Below, piece after piece: positions 58,403 through 64,000 of a DNA stretch of 64,000 bases. A program made the translations under genes and the position numbers. The notes under the pieces are model-generated. The model saw only the letters and a list, made by a program, of their open reading frames with translations. It was not told where the DNA came from and searched no databases. How positions within the stretch are numbered: the stretch's first letter is position 1; every line of letters begins with the position of its first letter. The DNA lies in assembly GCA_946122785.1 (NCBI GenBank), contig CAMGYJ010000005.1, forward strand, positions 63,872,200 through 63,936,199. Direction: 5' to 3'. The DNA is from Linum tenue (taxonomy: Eukaryota; Streptophyta; Magnoliopsida; Malpighiales; Linaceae).

Positions 58403-61400
58403 GGCTTCTGGCCTTGAATGTGAGAGGAATTGGGCAATCCCTCACTTTCCAAACTACTGTAGGGCTTGTTCATTCGAATAAACCGGATCTCGTGTTCTTT
58501 TCTGAAATGCGATCGAGTCGGCGAGTAGTTTTCCGTCGTATGCGGGGTTTAGGTTTTGCTCTTTCTCATTGTTTCTTTGTAGATGCAGTCGATGCATCGG
58601 GCGGGTTAGTTGTGGCTTGGTCCCACGGGGTTGACACTTTAGTGTTTTGTGATTCCAATTTCTATATTTGTTCATAAATTAATGAAGGTAATTTTTATTA
58701 TGTGGTGATCTTTGTTTACGTTAGCTGTAATGTTGCGGTTCGAGCTACTCAGTTGGCTCAGTTGAGAGATGTTTGAGCGAATATCCATCACCCTTATGTG
58801 ATCATAAGTGATTTCAACACTACTCTCCATGAGGGTGAAAAAGATGGGGGTCGGGCTTGGAATGCTGCACAAGCCGTTAGTCTTTGAGACTTTGTCCATG
58901 ATTTGGGGCTCCGTGACCCTGGTTTCCAAGGGGATCAGTTCACTTGGACGAACAAGCGTATGGGTGCAGCGCGCATTCGTTAACATCTGGATTGGGCGCT
59001 TTGTTCCCAGTCCTGGATTGATATTTATCCAGAGACTCTGGTCAAGCACTTTACGGACCAGGGTTCGGATCATCGTGCCCTTCTCCTCGCGGATAAACCT
59101 TACGCCTGGAGTAGTCGGCCTCAGTTCCGATTTGATGCTCGTTGGGTGGATAATCCAGAAGTAAGGGCTATGGTCCAATATGTCTTGTAGGAGGAGCTTC
59201 AAGGTACCCCTATGTTTCGACTTTGGGAGCGCCTCAAGAAACTCTGTCATCTGCTTTATGATTGGAGCAGGGCGGGAACTACGAATTCCCTTCGAAATAT
59301 CAAGACTCTCCAGGCGGAGACTGAGTGGATTAATTCGATCCATCCGGTGGACTGGGATGAGGTTTATTGGCAGCAAAAGTCCAGGGTACGATGGTTAAAG
59401 AAAGGTGATCAAAACTCTGCCTATTTCCATACGGTCACTCGGGCTCGGGGGAAAAGGAATTTTGTTTCTGGACTCCGAAATGATGAGGAGGGGTGGGTCA
59501 CTGAGGAAACTGGGAAGGCTAATATTGCTACCAGCTTTTACCATGCTCTATTTACCTCGGAAACCCAGGTTCCTAATATGGCGCATAGGGTGGCGCGTCT
59601 TCCAATTGCCCATAGTGTCACTCCCCAGATGAATGCGGATATGACGGCGGAGGTTTTCCCTAGTGAGGTTCGGAGAACGGTCTTCTCAATGGGCTCGAAG
59701 CAAGCCCCGGGATCGGACGGGTTCACATGAAAATTCTTCAAAGCTTTCTGGGACATTGTGGGCACTTCAGTGGTTGAAGTAGTAGTCTCCTTCTTTACTA
59801 CTAGTCGGATGTTGCGAAGTTTTAAACATACCTGGCTCACTTTGATTCCTAAAGTGGATTCTGTAGAAACAATCAGACAGTTACGTCTGATCAGCCTCTG
59901 TCAATTTGTATACAAAGTGATAACCAAAATTATGGCAGAAAGGCTTGCTAGTCTGCTCCCTCAAATCGTCTCGGAGGGTCAGAATGCGTTTATAAGAGAC
60001 CGACAGATTATTGATAACATCCTCATAGGACATGAGTTAATGCATTATCTAAAAATAAAAAAGCAAGGAAAGAAGGGGTACATGGCTCTGAAGGTTGACA
60101 TGGAAAAGGCCTGTGATAGAGTCGAATGGCCCTTTCTTCTGGCGGTTTTGGATAAGATGGGTTTTAACTCAGTCTGGCAAGGATGGATACATGAATGTCT
60201 TCGCTCCTCGTCCTTCTCGGTTCTGATGAATGGTACGCCCTCGGGTTACTTCTCTGCCTCTAGGGGGCTCCGTCAGGGGGATCCGCTTTCTCCTCTCTTG
60301 TTTGTGCTTTGCACGTAAGGGTTTGCAGCCCTTCTCCGGAAGGCGATATCTGAGAAGAAACTAGAAGGGGTAAAAGTAGCTCCTCGTGCTCCAAGAATCT
60401 CTCATTTGTTCTTTGCGGATGATTCTTATTTATTCCTTCAAGGTTCTCTTCTGGAGTGCGAAAATTTAATAGAGGTGTTGAATGAATATGAGAAGCTGAG
60501 TGGCCAACGAGTTAATCTGGAGAAATATACGGTGTGCTTTAGTAAAAATATTACCCTTCTAGATTAGGACTTCTTGGCCACGATCCTGGGGGTTGGTGCA
60601 GTGGGGGTCCATGATAAATATCTGGGGTTACCCACGCTGGTTGCCAGATCCAAAATGGCTACGTTCAGATATTTGGAGGAGAAATTAATAGAGAGACTGC
60701 AGGGGTGGAAGCAATGGACGTTGTCCTGGGCGGCTAAGGAAACTTTGATTAAATCCATAGCGATGGCCCTTCCCCTACATGTTATGTCTGCTTCCGGCTT
60801 CCCCTCTCTCTGTGTCGCCTGTTAGATAGACATGTGGCCCGTTTCTGGTGGGGTTCTGATGAGGGCCAGCCCAAGGTTAGATGGGTGTCCTGGCGCAATA
60901 TGTGTAGGAGTAAACATGATGGGGGATGGGATTTCGCCAGTTTGAACTTTTTAACCAAGCTCTTTTAGCTAAAATTGGCTGGCGAATTCTCAATGAACCT
61001 CAGTCCCTCCTCGCCCAGGTTTATAAAGGAAAGTATTTCCCGCAAGGTTCATTCCTCAACGCGACGGCTAGATCACGCCCATCATGGGAGTGGCGGAGTA
61101 TCCTTTATGGTCGACAGCTTTTGGAGATGGGTTTAAAATGGCAGATTGACAATGGCCAATCAGCCTTTCTTCTTCACTCTAGCTGGATTCCTGGGTGCCA
61201 GCTTGATCCCCCCTGCTACAACCCGTTGATCTTGCCAGATGGCGGTGATCCCTTGGTGGCGGAGGTTATATGTGAAGGGGAAGGGCGGTGGTCTGATGAT
61301 AAGCTTAGTCAATGGTTTGACCCGCCTACTTGCAGTGCCATTAAGGCTATTCCACTTCCGCGGAGGAATGTGGCTGATAAGCTTATCTGGCATAACACGG

Positions 61401-62429
61401 CCGATGGGGTTTTTTCGGTTAAGTCGGCTTACCATTTGGCTGTTGAGATGGACAGGAGAAGGGGTGGGTAGAGATCCTCGGTTAGTTGGATGGATAAGCC
61501 AAGTTGGATCAAGGTGTGGGAAGCTAAGATCCCCCCCGAAGCTGAAAGGTCTTTGTGTGGCTAATTCTTAATCGGGCTCTTCCAACTACTGAGGCGCTTA
61601 GAGAGAAAAAGGTTCTTGTGTTTCCCCTGTGTCCAGTTTGTTGGGATAGCCCGAAAACGATGGAACATCTATTTATTTATTGTCCGGTTGTGCGGGCTCT
61701 TTGGGACTATTCGGGACTGGAATACTTGGGAGAGGGTTTGCCTCGGCACACCTTTCCGTTATTTCTCAAACGCCTGCTAGCATTGATCCATCAACCGTCG
61801 TTGGTTATGGCTGTTGTTGTCATCCTTTGGCGAATTTGGCGATCTCGTAACTAGGTTGTCTTTGAAGGCAAACAGTTTGGGATCCCTGCGCTCATGCGTC
61901 AGTTTAACCAACAGTATGAGGAATGAGTGTGCTTGCCAACGGACCTGGCTCCTAGGATGACAATTCCTTTGGTCCAGCCTGAGTCTCTTGTGGATGATTC
62001 ACGGTTGGTTTGCATGTGGGATGGGGCCACTAGGAGTGGGTCCCATTCGGCTGGAGGGATGGTTATTATTACCCCGGCGCGGACGCTCCTTCTGGCAAGA
62101 GGGGTTCAGTTTCCTTATATGGATGAGCATGCAGTGGTGGAATTGCTTGTGCTGCGGGAGGCTATTGTTTGGTGTTTGGAGTGTGGCTTGTCGGAGGTCC
62201 GGTTCGAGGGCGATGCGAAGGTGATTATTGATAAAATTAATCAGGCGACACAAGGGATAACCAGGTGGGTGCTGTCTTGGAAGAGATAGGTCATTATTTT
62301 CGCACCCAGCCTGAGTTTAGTGTAAGATTTGTAGGTCGGGAGAACAATAGGGTAGCTCATTCGGTAGCTAGAAAAGCCCTCTCTTTATATCCGACTATAG
62401 TCGCTTCTTTGATTTCCGGGGGTGGCTGA
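58399..62429 (+). pseudogene. LINE ORF2, endonuclease/reverse transcriptase/RNase H, many stops
   Basis: Begins MRLLALNVRGIG, the usual start of plant L1 ORF2 endonuclease, with stops at 58675, 58776 and 58887 among others. Endonuclease continues through ISDFNTTL and DQGSDHRALLL (about 58800-59085). Reverse transcriptase: SKQAPGSDGFT (59695), DMEKACDRVEW (60098), GLRQGDPLSPLLF (60268), FADDSYLF (60412, catalytic Asp pair intact). The DKYLGLPTLVARSK and WAAKETLIKSIAMALP blocks follow. A zf-RVT domain CPVCWDSPKTMEHLFIYCPV lies at 61635-61695. RNase H starts near 62000 (CMWDGATRSGSHSAGG) and ends with VRFVGRENNRVAHSVARKAL near 62380. At least two frame changes occur after 60800. Confidence 0.82.
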
Positions 62430-62480
62430 TTTCCAGGATGTAACTATCTATTTCGTTTGATCAATATATGATATCTTTTG

Positions 62481-62499
62481 AAAAAAAAAAAAAAAAAAA
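62481..62499 (+). other. LINE poly(A) tail
   Basis: Nineteen A residues about 50 bases after the ORF2 stop, marking the LINE 3' end. Confidence 0.85.
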
Positions 62500-62509
62500 C
62501 CCCAGAAGG

Positions 62510-62703
62510 GTAATTTCTCCCCTCCCCTTTCCCTTGAGATTTTTGTTCTCTGCAACCCTCCATCACCGGGGTGAACGAAATCCTCCATTCCAAACGAGCC
62601 GCCGCCTGTCGAAGCTTTCTGTTGCAGCAGCTGTTGTCGCGTTTCTTCCTAGCAGGCGCCGCCTCGTCTTTGTTCCAAGCAGCCACCTCAGCTCTGCGTC
62701 TTG
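62510..62703 (+). other. Candidate 5' untranslated exon of the TRM7-like gene
   Basis: C- and CT-rich leader-like sequence that ends at a strong donor, TCTTG/GTAAGTTACTCC (62703/62704). An intron to about 63000 would join it to the exon with the start codon. The transcription start is not defined, and a TATA box is not obvious between the LINE tail and this exon. Confidence 0.5.
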
Positions 62704-63036
62704 GTAAGTTACTCCCCTAATCCTATGAATCCATTATCCTTGCTTTCCCCTCTCTATTTCCCCTGCTTATTTATGAACCTTAGAGAAAGCTAGAAGCAGA
62801 AGGTAGTAACTAGTAAGACTGGAAAGGTGTCAACGGAAAGTTATTAAGGGGTCGATCTTTTCATATACCACGACGCCATCGCCGTCATTCTGGTTCGCTG
62901 ACCAGCCGATTCAACGGGTCCTAGTTTCACAGGCAATCGAATATTCATCATAGCTGAAACGCTGCCAGTTCAGAATCGCCTCTGTCATTAGGAGTTTGCT
63001 TTTGTCTCCGGAAAAGTTGTTAAGGATTTGTAAATC

Positions 63037-63774
63037 ATGGGGAAAGCTTCCAGGGATAAGCGGGTAAGCTTCTGTATCTCTTCAAGTTCCAGCCTTCATT
63101 CGCTTTTATAGAGCTACATATGGTGATGAATCTAGTGGACTCTTAGGATATCTACTATAGAAAGGCCAAAGAAGAGGGCTGGCGAGCTCGAAGTGCCTTC
63201 AAGCTCCTTCAGATTGACGAGGAATTCAACATTTTCGAAGGTGTGTCTGAAATTTCTCGGTCTGTTCAAGCTCTTAACGCTATGCTCATGAATCTCTGTT
63301 GCCTTGGCTGGTACTTTACCTGTCTGATTGGCAGGGGTGAAGCGTGTGGTGGATTTATGCGCAGCTCCTGGTAGCTGGAGTCAGGTAATGCATTTGTATA
63401 CACAATTCCTGTACTTCCATGAAGTTCTCGGCAATGAAAGAGTATATGCATACTCGTATAGCTATGTTGATGAGCTGGACCAATAGCGTTTTCTTTTTGT
63501 GATTGCTTTATCTTCCTTCCATTTTATTGGCATCTTGCTGAGATATCAGTAACATATTGCCGGTATCTCAATGTTCAACGGACTTCAGTTGATTCGGTAT
63601 TTAACTAGTTTGAGGTATAGTTGTGGTTAGTCCAATGGTTTGTAGTTTTGTAGTGTCGAAGACCTTTATTGTTGTACCCCGTCTGGCTTTGAACTGGATT
63701 TTGAGGATCATATGTCATCTGCAGGTTTTGAGTCGTAAACTTTATCTTCCGGCAAAGCTTTCACAGGATTCAAA
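63037..63774 (+). CDS. TRM7/FTSJ1-type tRNA 2'-O-methyltransferase, first four coding exons (gene continues past the edge)
   Basis: Exons 63037-63063, 63147-63240, 63335-63384 and 63725-63774 join in phase at GT-AG borders to 74 residues starting [20 protein letters not shown]. The blocks [11 protein letters not shown] and [19 protein letters not shown] are hallmarks of the FtsJ/RrmJ methyltransferases of the Trm7 branch. Lys28 is the first residue of the K-D-K-E catalytic tetrad and residues 46-57 form S-adenosylmethionine-binding motif I. The known family modifies positions 32 and 34 of the anticodon loop of several tRNAs, in the cytoplasm, with partner proteins. The start fits the family exactly (MGK/R..DKRD.YYR). 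The remainder of the methyltransferase domain lies beyond 64000. No disabling change is seen. Confidence 0.9.
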
Positions 63775-64000
63775 GTAAGTACTTTTTACTTGCTAATCTT
63801 GGGATATGCTTGTAGCAAGTTGAGGGAATCTTGTTTTATAGTCAGTTCAAGTTGATGTTTTCTAATGAATAGGGATGCTAGTCCCAGTGTGATACAGTGA
63901 AGATGAGTTGCAACCGCATTATAAAACTCATGTTGAATCTACATCATGTTTCTACTCTGAAATAAAGCTTGCCCGATTTGTGAATATGGAGGTATTCATG
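63775..64000 (+). other. Intron of the TRM7-like gene, to the window edge
   Basis: Begins with the donor GTAAGTAC. The next exon was not identified with confidence. A possible AG at 63873 followed by GGATGCTAGTCCCA would extend the frame but lacks a strong donor. Confidence 0.5.

Larger units (their letters stand above)
55430..62499 (+). mobile_element. Nearly full-length L1-type LINE, inactive
   Basis: Order: 5' region, ORF1, ORF2 (endonuclease, reverse transcriptase, zinc-finger-like domain, RNase H) and poly(A) at 62481-62499. The 5' end is approximate, because I found no duplication matching the CCCCAGAAGGG after the poly(A). The number of stops and shifts shows it is not young. Confidence 0.85.

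Noticed and set aside
62468..62707. 79-codon frame starting in the LINE poly(A)
   Set aside because: Starts in LINE tail and continues through the untranslated exon of the TRM7-like gene; no protein features.
1..64000. tRNA, rRNA or other RNA genes
   Set aside because: No cloverleaf or rRNA sequence was found; the tRNA-like strings at 21969, 42433 and 51432 are only 18-base primer sites.

Overview
This is nuclear DNA of a flowering plant, probably a eudicot; the species cannot be read from the sequence. The support is plant-type Ty3/gypsy Athila elements primed by tRNA-Asp, a chromovirus-like non-autonomous LTR element primed by initiator tRNA-Met, Ty1/copia remnants, plant L1-type LINEs, Tourist/hAT/MULE-like MITEs, and GT-AG introns. 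Almost the whole window is nested transposable elements. The only convincing host gene is the 5' part of a TRM7/FTSJ1-type tRNA 2'-O-methyltransferase at the right edge (first 74 codons, 63037-63774, running out of the window).

Layout. 1-23354: an old, decayed Athila element on the minus strand. Its 5' LTR is 21993-23354, its tRNA-Asp primer site is 21969-21986, its broken gag-pol is 14957-21844 and its env-like ORF is 511-1740; the 3' LTR lies off the left edge. It is interrupted by a solo LTR (20439-21785, target duplication CAGGT) and by an 11.9-kb composite element (2676-14599, target duplication GCAGT). The composite has three tandem direct LTRs with two non-coding internal regions, followed by a truncated inverted copy. 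The old Athila itself sits in a 5'-truncated LINE (23355-25003).

25004-33456 is AT-rich and holds MITEs (25895-25970, 26569-27026, 30748-31028), decayed Ty1/copia sequence and a possible old LTR. 33457-52871 is a young tandem Athila array, LTR-internal-LTR-internal-LTR, flanked by CATCT. The first internal region has one intact 1861-codon gag-pol frame; the second differs by a 1-bp frameshift in reverse transcriptase. 53068-54043 is a Tourist-like element with foreign internal DNA, 54433-55375 a four-armed inverted-repeat MITE, 55430-62499 a nearly full-length but dead L1-type LINE ending in poly(A). The TRM7-like gene begins just after it.

Points that go beyond ordinary annotation: (a) a two-stem RNA structure seen in four different versions whose stems co-vary while a 13-base internal loop is kept; (b) an apparent separate TATA promoter and intron for the Athila env-like ORF; (c) perfect palindromes around CACGGCCGTG in LTR U3 regions whose arms change but remain symmetrical; (d) the composite element, whose inverted end lies exactly after a second internal polypurine tract. 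All were read by eye from one sequence; similarity searches, alignments and folding were not run.
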